NCBI GenBank assembly: GCA_903913355.1
Contig: CAIWKU010000504.1
Coordinates: 1-35,012 of the forward strand
Source of the DNA: an uncultured Bacteroidota bacterium
GTDB lineage: Bacteria; Bacteroidota; Bacteroidia; Chitinophagales; Chitinophagaceae
Direction: 5' to 3'
Length of the DNA stretch: 35,012 nt
The translations under genes were made by a program, and so were the position numbers. Shown here in pieces: positions 1 through 7,949 of the stretch (within the stretch, counting starts at the first letter, position 1; every line of letters begins with the position of its first letter). The notes below the pieces were generated by a model. That model saw only the letters and a list, made by a program, of their open reading frames with translations, was not told the origin of the DNA and searched no databases.

Positions 1-1
1 A

Positions 2-190
2 GTAAAAAAAGCAGTACCTAAAAAAATAGCAAAACCTGCTCCTAAAAAAGCAGCACCTAAAAAGAAACCAGTTGCTAAAAAGCCAGTGCCAGCGCCAGTT
101 ACACCAGTTCCGGCACCTGCACCAGCACCTGTAGTTGAACAACCCACACTGTTTACACCAGAAGCTCCGGCAGAAGGCAGCAGCAACTAA
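2..190 (+). CDS. C-terminal tail of an unidentified Lys/Ala/Pro-rich protein (5' end outside window)
   Basis: An open frame runs from the window edge to the TAA at 188-190 and gives 62 residues. The first half is built of K-K, A-P and P-K-K repeats, and the second half is P-A rich, ending in an acidic segment (V-E-Q-P-T-L-F-T-P-E-A-P). This is the kind of disordered, strongly basic tail found on histone H1-like proteins and on the C-termini of some bacterial DNA- or RNA-binding proteins; the parent protein lies upstream and cannot be named. A strong intrinsic terminator follows 30 bases after the stop, which supports this being a real gene end. Low complexity prevents a family call. Confidence 0.6.
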   Translation, partial: VKKAVPKKIAKPAPKKAAPKKKPVAKKPVPAPVTPVPAPAPAPVVEQPTLFTPEAPAEGSSN

Positions 191-219
191 TCACTATTTT
201 CAATTAATCAGATATCTTC

Positions 220-262
220 AACTCCTGTTTGTGTGCACTGCACCCGAACAGGAGTTTTTTTT
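220..262 (+). terminator. Rho-independent terminator of the Lys/Ala/Pro-rich gene
   Basis: A perfect 10-base stem (AACTCCTGTT at 220-229 paired with AACAGGAGTT at 247-256) encloses a 17-base loop and runs into a T tract to 262. It lies 30 bases after the upstream stop codon and well ahead of the next gene. Confidence 0.85.
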
Positions 263-380
263 GTTACAAAAAAATCGTTCACATCTTATTTAATCATTTT
301 TAGAAAACGAATCCTGTTTTCAAATATCTTTATAGCATCAGCAGATTCGCTGCTATTTCCCTTCACCAAAATCGATTCTT

Positions 381-2786
381 ATGCGTTATTTATGTATCGC
401 TTTATTTTGCTTTTGCAGTTTATTTAGCGTAGCACAATCCACTTCAAAAATTACCGAGAAAACGAAAAACATGAAACGCTATGATGGCTATTTCACTTTC
501 TGGTGGGATGCTGTAAATGGCAAAATATGGCTACAGGTAGATAAATTCGACAAAGAATTTTTGTATGTAAACAGCTTACCTGCCGGTTTGGGCTCCAATG
601 ATATTGGTTTAGACCGGGGACTGATTGGTGGAAGCAGGGTGGTTGCCTTTAATAAAGTAGGCAAAAAACTGTTTTTGGTACAACCGAATTATAGTTTTCG
701 TGCCAGCTCTGATGATAAAAATGAACAAAGGGCAGTAAAAGAATCCTTTGCACAATCCACTATCGCCAGTTTTGTGGTGGATGAGGATGAAGGAGATAAA
801 GTACTGGTGGATGCAACCGGGTTCTTTGTAAGAGATGCAGAAAATGTTGCCGACCGGATCAAAAATATGCGCCAGGGCACCTACTCTTTCAGCGAACCCC
901 GTTCTGCTATTTATTTACCTAATACCCGGAATTTCCCCTTAAACAGTGAGTTTGAAGCAACCATTAGTTTTACCGGTGGTAGCGATGCAGGCAGGTTTGT
1001 AACCAGTGTTACCCCATCTCCTGAGGCCATTACGGTTCGCATGCACCATTCTTTTGTGCAACTTCCGGATGATTCCTACAAACCCCGCCGATATGATGTT
1101 CGCAGCGGATACTTCGGCATCTCGTATTTTGATTATAGCAGTCCATTTACCGATCCGATTGAGAAAAAATTTATTGCCCGTCATCGTCTTCAGAAAAAGG
1201 ACCCTTCAGCAGCGATTAGTGAGCCTATAAAACCCATTATTTATTATCTAGACAATGGTACACCCGAACCCATTCGTTCTGCTCTGTTAGACGGTGCCAG
1301 GTGGTGGAACCAGGCATATGAAGCAGCCGGTTTTAAAAACGCGTTTATTGTAAAAGTATTGCCAGATAGTGCAGACCCTATGGATATTCGTTATAATATG
1401 GTTAACTGGGTGCATCGTTCTACCAGGGGTTGGAGTTATGGGGCCTCAGTAACTGACCCTCGAACTGGTGAGATCATTAAAGGGCAGGTAACATTGGGCT
1501 CTTTACGTGTTCGTCAGGATTACCTGATTTTTACCGGACTCTTATCTCCCTATGAAACAGGTAAACCGGTTCCGGAAACCATGAAAGCGGCTGCCTTACA
1601 ACGTTTGCGTCAATTGGCTGCACATGAAATTGGTCATACATTGGGTTTGCAACATAACTATGCATCCAGCTTTAATAACCGTGCATCTGTTATGGATTAT
1701 CCACCTCCTTATGTATATATCAACCCAAAAGGAGAACTCGATTTTTCGCAGGTATATACCAATGAAATTGGCGCATGGGATAAACGTGCCATTACGTATG
1801 GCTATTCAGATTTTGCCCCCGGTACCAATGAAGAAACTGCTTTAAATAGTATTCTGGAAGAAAATACCAAAAATGGTTTACTCTTTATTGCCGATGCCGA
1901 TGCACGCGCCGCCAGTGGTATGCATCCGAAAGCCCACCTATGGGATAATGGTTCAGATGCGGTAGAAGAATTAAAAAATGTAATGCAGGTACGTCAGAAA
2001 GCAATCTCACAATTCTCTGAACAGGCAATTCGGGTAAACAGTCCTTTGGCTACTCTTGAAGAAGTACTGGTTCCGGTTTATAATTATCATCGTTATCAAT
2101 TAGAAGCCGCTTGTAAATTGATTGGTGGCATGAATTACAGTTATAATGTTCGGGGTGATAAACAGGTAACCCCACAAGTTCTTCCCAAAGCAAGCCAGGA
2201 AAAAGCATTACAAACCGTTCTCGATTGTTTATCACCTGATATCCTGACCATGCCAGATAAGATCATGCAAATGATCCCGCCACGTCCGCCAATGTATTAT
2301 GGTGGTGAGTTATTTCAGAAAAGAACAGGGATGAGTTTTGATCCATTGGCCGCAGCAGAAGCTTTAACTGATTATGAACTGGCATTTCTCTTTAATCCCG
2401 AAAGGGCCAACAGACTGGCACAATTTAAAGCACAGGCCAATACCATTGGATGGGATGATGTACTGGATGCCATTATCGCCAAAACCTGGAAAGCCCCGTT
2501 GCAAAAGGGTTTGAAAGGAGAAGTACAGATCCAGACACAACAAATGGTGCTTACCTGGATATTGGGACTCAGCCAAAGTGATGCCTCAAACTATATTGTA
2601 AAATCCATTTGCTTTGATCGGTTACAATCTCTAAAAAAATATGCAGAGCAGATGAAAGCTACTCCGGGCTTACAGGCCCATTATGCATATGCGATTGAAA
2701 GAATTTCCAAACCCAAAGACATTGCCTTACCCCAACACAAAGAAATTCCACCAGGCGCACCCATTGGTTGTGATGCGGATTTTTAG
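381..2786 (+). CDS. Secreted zinc-dependent metalloprotease, DUF5117/DUF4953-type gluzincin
   Basis: This 801-residue protein starts with a hydrophobic signal peptide ending near residue 19 (S-V-A-Q), so it is exported. The zinc site is explicit: HEIGHTLGLQHN at residues 415-426 is the extended HExxHxxGxxH metzincin-like signature. Ahead of it, residues 40-240 resemble the DUF5117 region found in many Bacteroidota zinc metalloproteases, and the W-W-N-Q-A-Y-E-A-A-G-F stretch shortly before the catalytic helix is typical of the same family. The length fits family members of about 800-850 residues. Natural substrates of this family are largely unknown; a role in periplasmic or surface protein turnover is inferred. 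It appears to be a single-gene unit, with terminators on both sides. The first ATG is used; a TAnnTTTG-like box with one mismatch (325-332) lies about 50 bases upstream. Confidence 0.9.
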   Translation: MRYLCIALFCFCSLFSVAQSTSKITEKTKNMKRYDGYFTFWWDAVNGKIWLQVDKFDKEFLYVNSLPAGLGSNDIGLDRGLIGGSRVVAFNKVGKKLFLVQPNYSFRASSDDKNEQRAVKESFAQSTIASFVVDEDEGDKVLVDATGFFVRDAENVADRIKNMRQGTYSFSEPRSAIYLPNTRNFPLNSEFEATISFTGGSDAGRFVTSVTPSPEAITVRMHHSFVQLPDDSYKPRRYDVRSGYFGISYFDYSSPFTDPIEKKFIARHRLQKKDPSAAISEPIKPIIYYLDNGTPEPIRSALLDGARWWNQAYEAAGFKNAFIVKVLPDSADPMDIRYNMVNWVHRSTRGWSYGASVTDPRTGEIIKGQVTLGSLRVRQDYLIFTGLLSPYETGKPVPETMKAAALQRLRQLAAHEIGHTLGLQHNYASSFNNRASVMDYPPPYVYINPKGELDFSQVYTNEIGAWDKRAITYGYSDFAPGTNEETALNSILEENTKNGLLFIADADARAASGMHPKAHLWDNGSDAVEELKNVMQVRQKAISQFSEQAIRVNSPLATLEEVLVPVYNYHRYQLEAACKLIGGMNYSYNVRGDKQVTPQVLPKASQEKALQTVLDCLSPDILTMPDKIMQMIPPRPPMYYGGELFQKRTGMSFDPLAAAEALTDYELAFLFNPERANRLAQFKAQANTIGWDDVLDAIIAKTWKAPLQKGLKGEVQIQTQQMVLTWILGLSQSDASNYIVKSICFDRLQSLKKYAEQMKATPGLQAHYAYAIERISKPKDIALPQHKEIPPGAPIGCDADF

Positions 2787-2804
2787 TTCCAAATATTTCT
2801 ATTC

Positions 2805-2838
2805 AAATAAGCCTTCTTTTCGGAAGGCTTATTTTTTT
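2805..2838 (+). terminator. Strong terminator after the metalloprotease gene
   Basis: A 12-base perfect stem (2805-2816 with 2823-2834) with a 6-base loop is followed by T residues to 2838. It sits between two convergent genes. On the other strand the downstream T run is only three bases, so it mainly serves the plus-strand gene but may also stop transcription from the OmpA-family gene. Confidence 0.85.
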
Positions 2839-2846
2839 GCCCGAAA

Positions 2847-3998
2847 CTATTTTATTAATACGATCTCCACCCTTCTGTTCTTTTGCCTTCCAACAGACGT
2901 TCTGTTAGAAGAAACCGGAATAGTTGCACCCATGCCTTTGGTGGTAATGGAAGAGGGTAATGACTCTAGCTGAGCAATCAGGTAATTTTTTACTGTTTCT
3001 GCCCGATGTATGGATAAAGATTGATTGAAACTGCTGGTACCAAGACTATCCGTATGACCAATCACTTCAATATTTTTAAAATGCCTGCTTTTGATTTGTG
3101 TAATCAATGAGTCGAGCCTGCCTGAAAACACCGGATTCAGTTCGCTACTGTTAAACCGAAAAAGTACATCCGGTATCACAAGTGTGTCATTGATTTCTGG
3201 TTTGGGTTTAGTTGGTGGGGAAGCTGTAATAATCATCAAACTGTCTTTGGCAGGGATATCTGACACCTCAGGTTCTTCATCAAGATAATTAAATGGAGTG
3301 TGCCGGGAATTATTAATGTATAATAGCGCAGTATTTGCAGAAAGCTCTTTGCAGCCGTCATGAGCAGAATCTTCTACAGAAGAAAGCGAAACATCGTCTA
3401 AATCATAGATCACATTTACATCCTGTCCCAGTTTGTATTTCCCTGGAAGGGGGTCTTTTGAAAAATTACCTATCACCAGATATCTTTCTTTACCCGTTGC
3501 CATAAACTCAAAACCAAATGCCGACCAATCCCAATCATTTTGGCCATTACTTAATTTTTGTTTCTCAGTAATAGTAAATTTCTGTTTCGCTTGTGCTAAT
3601 TTCTGTTTATTGCGATAAGGTTCAAAAGGTAGTAATAGGATATCTACATGCTCAAACCCAAATCTTGAGTCTGCACGGAAAGAAGATCTGAATCGATATA
3701 TTTTACCTGAATCCAGCGGGCATAAGATGCGGGTATACAAAAAACTTCGAAGCGTAAACGCATGTTGCAGGTTCTCGATTACAATACTTTCAAATTGATT
3801 GCCTCTGAAAAAACCTGCTGTTCCCATGCTGGCAGTAACCGCAGAAAGCGGGAAACGAAACCAGGCTTCCGGTGCACAGCCTGAACGAAATTCGGTACAG
3901 ATATTTCTGTCTTCAAAATTACCATTGGCCAAAAGGTTTTGTGCCTGTGTTTTCCAAACGCAGAGGGAAAATAACAGAACAAGCAATTGTTTAGCCAT
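2847..3998 (-). CDS. OmpA-family envelope protein with an N-terminal jelly-roll-like domain
   Basis: 383 residues with a signal peptide (cut near A-Q, residue 20). The N-terminal part opens with N-L-L-A-N-G-N-F-E, the usual start of a carbohydrate-binding or jelly-roll-like beta-sandwich in secreted Bacteroidota proteins, and extends to about residue 220. After a Pro-rich linker comes an OmpA C-terminal-like domain (about 265-383) with V-I-G-H-T-D-S-L-G and the N-Q-S-L-S-x-x-R-A-x-x-V peptidoglycan-binding signature, ending in R-R-V-E-I. By family knowledge this domain anchors proteins to peptidoglycan (diaminopimelate contact); the partner of the N-terminal sandwich is unknown. A terminator separates it from the pyruvate dehydrogenase E2 gene upstream on the same strand, so it is likely transcribed alone. 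Confidence 0.88.
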   Translation of the reverse strand: MAKQLLVLLFSLCVWKTQAQNLLANGNFEDRNICTEFRSGCAPEAWFRFPLSAVTASMGTAGFFRGNQFESIVIENLQHAFTLRSFLYTRILCPLDSGKIYRFRSSFRADSRFGFEHVDILLLPFEPYRNKQKLAQAKQKFTITEKQKLSNGQNDWDWSAFGFEFMATGKERYLVIGNFSKDPLPGKYKLGQDVNVIYDLDDVSLSSVEDSAHDGCKELSANTALLYINNSRHTPFNYLDEEPEVSDIPAKDSLMIITASPPTKPKPEINDTLVIPDVLFRFNSSELNPVFSGRLDSLITQIKSRHFKNIEVIGHTDSLGTSSFNQSLSIHRAETVKNYLIAQLESLPSSITTKGMGATIPVSSNRTSVGRQKNRRVEIVLIK

Positions 3999-4072
3999 AT
4001 TTAAATATCTGTAATCTATCCTAAAGATTCTGTTAAACAGCTGGGCAAGGGTTATCGGACATTATATCCCAT

Positions 4073-4120
4073 AAAAAAAGACAGAGAATTGACCCATATT
4101 TTATGAGCCATTCTCTGTCT
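4073..4120 (-). terminator. Terminator after pyruvate dehydrogenase E2 gene
   Basis: Read on the minus strand, an 11-base perfect stem (4110-4120 with 4079-4089, AGACAGAGAAT) is followed by seven T residues (complement of 4073-4079). It lies 30 bases after the E2 stop codon. Confidence 0.85.
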
Positions 4121-4150
4121 ATTATTGTAAAGTTTTCTTCTTTTTTACAA

Positions 4151-5806
4151 TTACACCAACATCCGCAAAGGCTCTTCCAGCAGTCCTTTTAGTGTTTGCA
4201 GAAAAGCTGCCCCGGTAGCGCCATCCACCGAACGGTGGTCGCAACTCATGGTAAGCTTCATGATATTTCCCGGCACTACCTGTCCATTTTTTACAACAGG
4301 CACTTGTGAAATACCGCCTACTGCCAGAATACAGGAATCAGGTGGGTTAATAATAGCCGTAAACTGATCGATACCAAACATCCCCAAATTTGAAATGGTG
4401 AATGTGCTGCCTTCCCAATCACTGGGTTGTAATTTTTTATCTTTTGCTTTCTGTGCGTATTCTTTTACTTCAGCACCAATCTGACTTAGCGATTTGGTAT
4501 CTGCAAAACGAACTACTGGCACCAATAATCCATCTTCCACAGCTACGGCCACCCCAATATTTACATGATGGTTATAGCGTATTTTATCACCCAACCAGCT
4601 ACTGTTTACTTTAGGATGTTGTTTTAATGCCATGGCAGTTGCCTTAAGTACTAAATCATTAAAGCTGACCTTTACCGGAGCTACTTCATTGATTTTGGCA
4701 CGTGCTGCTACAGCTGCATCCATATCAATAGTCATAGTTAAATAAAAATGCGGCGCAGTAAATAAACTTTCACTTAACCTGCGTGCAATTACTTTACGCA
4801 TTTGTGAAACAGGAACCTCATCAAAGCTTTCCTGTCCTGCTATAACCGTCGGAGCCACTGCTTTTGCAGTTGTTGCTGCAGGAGCGGAAGAACTGGCTGC
4901 TGGTGCAGGCTGATAATTATCGATATCCGTTTTGGTAATTCTTCCGTTATCACCACTGCCTTTTACATAACGAAGATCAATTCCTTTTTCAGAAGCTATT
5001 TTCTTGGCGAGTGGAGACGCTAATATTCTTCCTTCATTTATAACAGTTTCAGCACTTGCAGCAGGCGGTGTTGAAGCAGCGGGTGAAGCAGTTGCTATTT
5101 TTGTTTCAGGTGCGGCTGCAACAGGTTCTGCTGACTTAGCAGCAGCGGGCCCTGATTTTACGGCTGCTATGATTGAAGAAATATCCAGACCCTGTTTTCC
5201 GATAATGCAAAGCAGGTCATTTACCTGAATGGTTTCACCAGCTTTTGCTCCCTGGTATAATAAAATTCCATCCTTATAACTTTCCAGTTCCATGGTGGCT
5301 TTATCCGTTTCGATATCTGCCAGCACTTCGCCTTTTTTTACAGTGTCACCTACATTTTTATGCCATCCTGCAATAACGCCTTCTGTCATGGTATCACTTA
5401 ATCTCGGCATCAAAACCACTTCTTCCATGGCAGATACATCTAAAGAACCAGCTGCTGGTGTAGATGCTGGTGCGGGAGCAGGTGCTTCTGTTTTTGCAGG
5501 AGGAGCAGTTTCCACAACAACCGGAGCGCCTGAAATATGCTGGGCTATTAGTGCAGATACATCTTCTCCGGCTTTACCAAAAATAGCCAGCAGATCATTT
5601 ACCTGCAATTTGCCACCGGTTGGGGTACCAATATGTAATAATATTCCATCCTGGTAACTTTCCAGTTCCATGGTGGCTTTATCCGTTTCAATTTCTGCTA
5701 ATAAATCACCCTTCTTCACTGCATCGCCTACTTTTTTATGCCAGGCAGCAATTACACCTTCGGTCATGGTGTCGCTCAATCGGGGCATTAAGATCACTTC
5801 AGCCAT
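4151..5806 (-). CDS. pdhC: Dihydrolipoamide acetyltransferase, E2 of pyruvate dehydrogenase
   Basis: 551 residues forming the core of the pyruvate dehydrogenase complex, transferring acetyl from lipoamide to CoA. Two lipoyl domains are visible (residues about 4-78 and 130-204), each with the E-T-D-K-A lipoylation site at Lys43 and Lys169. Ala/Pro-rich linkers lead to a peripheral-subunit (E3/E1) binding domain at 262-298 and another linker to the catalytic domain (about 330-551), which carries the active-site D-H-R-S-V-D-G at 523-529. The D-T-M-T-E-G-V-I context favours pyruvate over 2-oxoglutarate dehydrogenase. No E1 or E3 gene lies beside it, so the complex must be completed by genes elsewhere. 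It is bracketed by terminators, indicating single-gene transcription. Confidence 0.95.
   Translation of the reverse strand: MAEVILMPRLSDTMTEGVIAAWHKKVGDAVKKGDLLAEIETDKATMELESYQDGILLHIGTPTGGKLQVNDLLAIFGKAGEDVSALIAQHISGAPVVVETAPPAKTEAPAPAPASTPAAGSLDVSAMEEVVLMPRLSDTMTEGVIAGWHKNVGDTVKKGEVLADIETDKATMELESYKDGILLYQGAKAGETIQVNDLLCIIGKQGLDISSIIAAVKSGPAAAKSAEPVAAAPETKIATASPAASTPPAASAETVINEGRILASPLAKKIASEKGIDLRYVKGSGDNGRITKTDIDNYQPAPAASSSAPAATTAKAVAPTVIAGQESFDEVPVSQMRKVIARRLSESLFTAPHFYLTMTIDMDAAVAARAKINEVAPVKVSFNDLVLKATAMALKQHPKVNSSWLGDKIRYNHHVNIGVAVAVEDGLLVPVVRFADTKSLSQIGAEVKEYAQKAKDKKLQPSDWEGSTFTISNLGMFGIDQFTAIINPPDSCILAVGGISQVPVVKNGQVVPGNIMKLTMSCDHRSVDGATGAAFLQTLKGLLEEPLRMLV
5195..5797 (-). repeat. 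Internal duplication of the lipoyl-domain coding sequence
   Basis: The segments 5573-5797 and 5195-5419 encode the first and second lipoyl domains. My hand alignment gives 57 identities in 75 residues, and parts are almost identical at DNA level, for example around 5280-5320 and 5650-5690. This indicates a tandem domain duplication inside the gene that is recent or kept similar by gene conversion. Confidence 0.85.
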
Positions 5807-5872
5807 AGTTCAATTACTCTTTAAATGAGCCGTGAAATTACACTAAAAATGAGAACCACGGCAATGGGCAAT

Positions 5873-5909
5873 AAAAAAAGGATGAAAGGGAATTTGCTTC
5901 CTTTCATCC
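5873..5909 (-). terminator. Terminator after isocitrate dehydrogenase gene
   Basis: On the minus strand a perfect 10-base stem (5900-5909 with 5880-5889, GGATGAAAGG) and 10-base loop is followed by seven T residues (complement of 5873-5879). It separates isocitrate dehydrogenase from the E2 gene downstream. Confidence 0.85.
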
Positions 5910-5932
5910 CTATAAATCATAAAAAATGCTAT

Positions 5933-7387
5933 TTATTGACCCTGGGCCAGACTATAGGCCTTTTTATCGCCCCACATATTCAGCAACTCGGTAGAACATA
6001 TCTTAAAATCATGCGCCAGGCGCTTGTATAATTCAAGAATATCTACTTGTGTTACCGGAACCTCGCCCAGGCTCTCAAAACGACAGCTATACTGGTTTAC
6101 CAGATTGGTAAATGAAGATCCTTTGGGCCAAACCTGGGTTCCGCGGTTGCTGATCGTAACCAGTTTAAAAATATCGGCAGTATGGTGCAGGCATTTCTCT
6201 GCAATCACCTGGGGCTGCAGGTTACTCTCTATAAACATATCTACCCCTACAATGGTTACCTCATTTAAATCAAGGCTTTCCAGCATCGGGTTCTTCTCTA
6301 ATTTAAAATGGGTAGGTGTAGGGGCCTGGTTAGCGATAAAAGGTTTTGGCTGATGTGCGGGCAGTTTTCCGAAATTCTCAATAATGGCTTGTGAGAATTC
6401 GGTGGTGCTGAGTGATGGGATACTCTTATCTCCAAAATCTCCGGTATGCACCCCGCTTTCAAGTGTATACAATAATGCATTTTCCAAGGTGGTGGCTGCT
6501 TCCATCAGGCCCAGGTGTCTCAACATGCCAAAACCACTCAGCAATAATGCAGTAGGGTTGGCTATATTCTTTCCGGCAATATCCGGAGCAGTTCCGTGTA
6601 CTGCTTCAAAAATAGAAATATGGTCTCCGATATTGGCTGAAGGAGCAAAGCCCAATCCCCCAACTAATCCTGCACAAAGATCGCTTACAATATCTCCCTG
6701 CAGATTGGTTAATACGACCACATCAAACAAATCGGGTCTGCTTACCAGTTTCATACACAGGTCATCAACAATCACATCATCTGCTTTCAGTTCGGGGTAT
6801 TCTTTGGCTACTTCATTAAATACTTCCAGAAACAGTCCGTCTGTCAATTTCATAATATTGGCCTTATGCCCGCAGGTAATTCTTCTCGCCCCTTTTTTCT
6901 TGGCCATTTCAAATGCATACTTAATTACCTGTAAGCTACCCGGCCTGGTAATAAAGCGACGGCTTAGGGCCACATCATGAGTAAGCATATGTTCAATTCC
7001 ACCATAAGTATCTTCTATATTTTCCCTGACAATGGTGATATCGATCGGGATACCCGCTTTACTGAATACCGTATCCACCCCATGTAAGGTCTGAAATGTA
7101 CGCTTATTCGCATAGGTATTCCAGGTTTTACGGGCGGTAACATTTACACTTTTTACGCCTTTTCCTTTCGGTGTTTCCATAGGGCCTTTAAAAAGAATGC
7201 CCAAAGATTCAATGGTTTGCTGTGCTTCGGGGGTCATGCCATTGCTATAGCCTTTATCAAACACCCATTTACCCATATCTACAAATTCATATTCAAGAGG
7301 AACCCGGGCGGCTTTGAAAATGGATAAAACTGCATCCATTATTTCCGGACCTATTCCGTCTCCTTTCGCAACAGCTACTTTTGTCAT
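5933..7387 (-). CDS. icd: Isocitrate dehydrogenase, long Thermus/Rickettsia-type with C-terminal extension
   Basis: 484 residues of the isocitrate/isopropylmalate dehydrogenase family. It oxidatively decarboxylates isocitrate to 2-oxoglutarate in the TCA cycle. Visible sites are G-D-G-I-G-P-E at 9-15, the substrate-phosphate-loop equivalents Ser80 and Asn82 with Arg86, R-E-N-I-E-D-T-Y-G at 121-129, Lys175 region G-H-K-A-N-I-M-K, the metal-binding aspartates around 208-236, and H-G-T-A-P-D-I-A-G at 264-272. The dehydrogenase core ends near residue 342; about 140 extra residues follow, as in the roughly 480-500-residue enzymes of Thermus and Rickettsia. The cofactor site has Asp269-Ile270 where NADP-dependent E. 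coli enzyme has Lys344-Tyr345, which suggests NAD rather than NADP preference (inference). Other family members (isopropylmalate, homoisocitrate dehydrogenases) are shorter and less likely. Confidence 0.9.
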   Translation of the reverse strand: MTKVAVAKGDGIGPEIMDAVLSIFKAARVPLEYEFVDMGKWVFDKGYSNGMTPEAQQTIESLGILFKGPMETPKGKGVKSVNVTARKTWNTYANKRTFQTLHGVDTVFSKAGIPIDITIVRENIEDTYGGIEHMLTHDVALSRRFITRPGSLQVIKYAFEMAKKKGARRITCGHKANIMKLTDGLFLEVFNEVAKEYPELKADDVIVDDLCMKLVSRPDLFDVVVLTNLQGDIVSDLCAGLVGGLGFAPSANIGDHISIFEAVHGTAPDIAGKNIANPTALLLSGFGMLRHLGLMEAATTLENALLYTLESGVHTGDFGDKSIPSLSTTEFSQAIIENFGKLPAHQPKPFIANQAPTPTHFKLEKNPMLESLDLNEVTIVGVDMFIESNLQPQVIAEKCLHHTADIFKLVTISNRGTQVWPKGSSFTNLVNQYSCRFESLGEVPVTQVDILELYKRLAHDFKICSTELLNMWGDKKAYSLAQGQ

Positions 7388-7406
7388 AATACTTTTTTTC
7401 GTGTTG

Positions 7407-7414
7407 CAAAATTA
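7407..7414 (-). promoter_or_regulatory. Candidate -7 box (TAATTTTG) of the isocitrate dehydrogenase gene
   Basis: The minus strand carries an exact match to the Bacteroidota -7 consensus TAnnTTTG, 19 bases before the ATG. No convincing TTTG -33 element is seen at the usual spacing, so this is a candidate only. Confidence 0.4.
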
Positions 7415-7558
7415 AGCAATGCCGTAACATGACCGTGTTAAATAGCATATGATTCTGATTATTAGTCAATTTATCTACGGGAAACCGCTTATCAAGTTTT
7501 GAATCGGATTCTTTGCGGCAATTCCTTATTTTTACTGAAAGCAAGTAACCCCCATCAA

Positions 7559-7945
7559 ATGGTATCCAAAATTTCAGAAGGTGTTGAAATCAGCGTAGAG
7601 ACCTTTTACCAGGCCGAATACAGCAACCCGCAGAACAGCGAGTTTATGTTTGCGTACAGGATTACCATCGAAAATCATAACAATTTTACCATTAAACTGC
7701 TGCGTCGTCAATGGTTTATCTTTGACAGCAATGGCGATCATCGGGAAGTAGAAGGAGAAGGCGTGGTAGGCGTTCAGCCCGTTTTAAAACCCGGCGAAAA
7801 CTACCAATACGTAAGCGGTTGCAATCTTCGTACAGAAATCGGCAGAATGCACGGTAGCTACCAGATGGAAAATGAAAACAACAAACAATTGTTTTCTGTC
7901 AATATCCCCTCTTTTGATATGATTGTTCCTACCAAAATGAATTAA
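7559..7945 (+). CDS. apaG: ApaG domain protein
   Basis: 128 residues from the ATG at 7559, the usual length of stand-alone ApaG (about 125). The signature G-E-G-V-V-G-V-Q-P-V-L-K-P-G-E and the following Y-x-S-G-C-x-L and G-x-M-x-G-S-Y-Q-M match the family, which adopts an immunoglobulin/fibronectin-III-like fold. In enterobacteria ApaG is linked to Co/Mg resistance and diadenosine tetraphosphate metabolism, but its biochemical role is not settled. The frame is open from 7499, but that would add 20 residues with no family match. The gene is divergent from isocitrate dehydrogenase and ends four bases from the convergent gldB gene. Confidence 0.92.
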   Translation: MVSKISEGVEISVETFYQAEYSNPQNSEFMFAYRITIENHNNFTIKLLRRQWFIFDSNGDHREVEGEGVVGVQPVLKPGENYQYVSGCNLRTEIGRMHGSYQMENENNKQLFSVNIPSFDMIVPTKMN

Positions 7946-7949
7946 GCGA

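Noticed and set aside
332-356. Small inverted repeats (ATAGCA/TGCTAT and AGCAG/CTGCT) before the metalloprotease gene
   Set aside because: The two pairings compete, are short and lack a T tract, so no regulatory role can be supported.
233-427. 64-codon plus-strand frame before the metalloprotease gene
   Set aside because: It starts inside the terminator hairpin loop, overlaps the signal peptide coding region and has no family support.
5292-5657. 121-codon plus-strand frame opposite the lipoyl domains
   Set aside because: Low-complexity Ala/Ser/Pro product produced by the repeat-rich complement of the E2 gene.
6384-6980. 198-codon open frame on the plus strand, antisense to isocitrate dehydrogenase
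   Set aside because: The opposite strand encodes a complete conserved enzyme; the antisense product has no recognisable motif and is a frame shadow.
7499-7558. Upstream extension of apaG
   Set aside because: The extra 20 residues do not match ApaG, whose usual length is obtained from the ATG at 7559.
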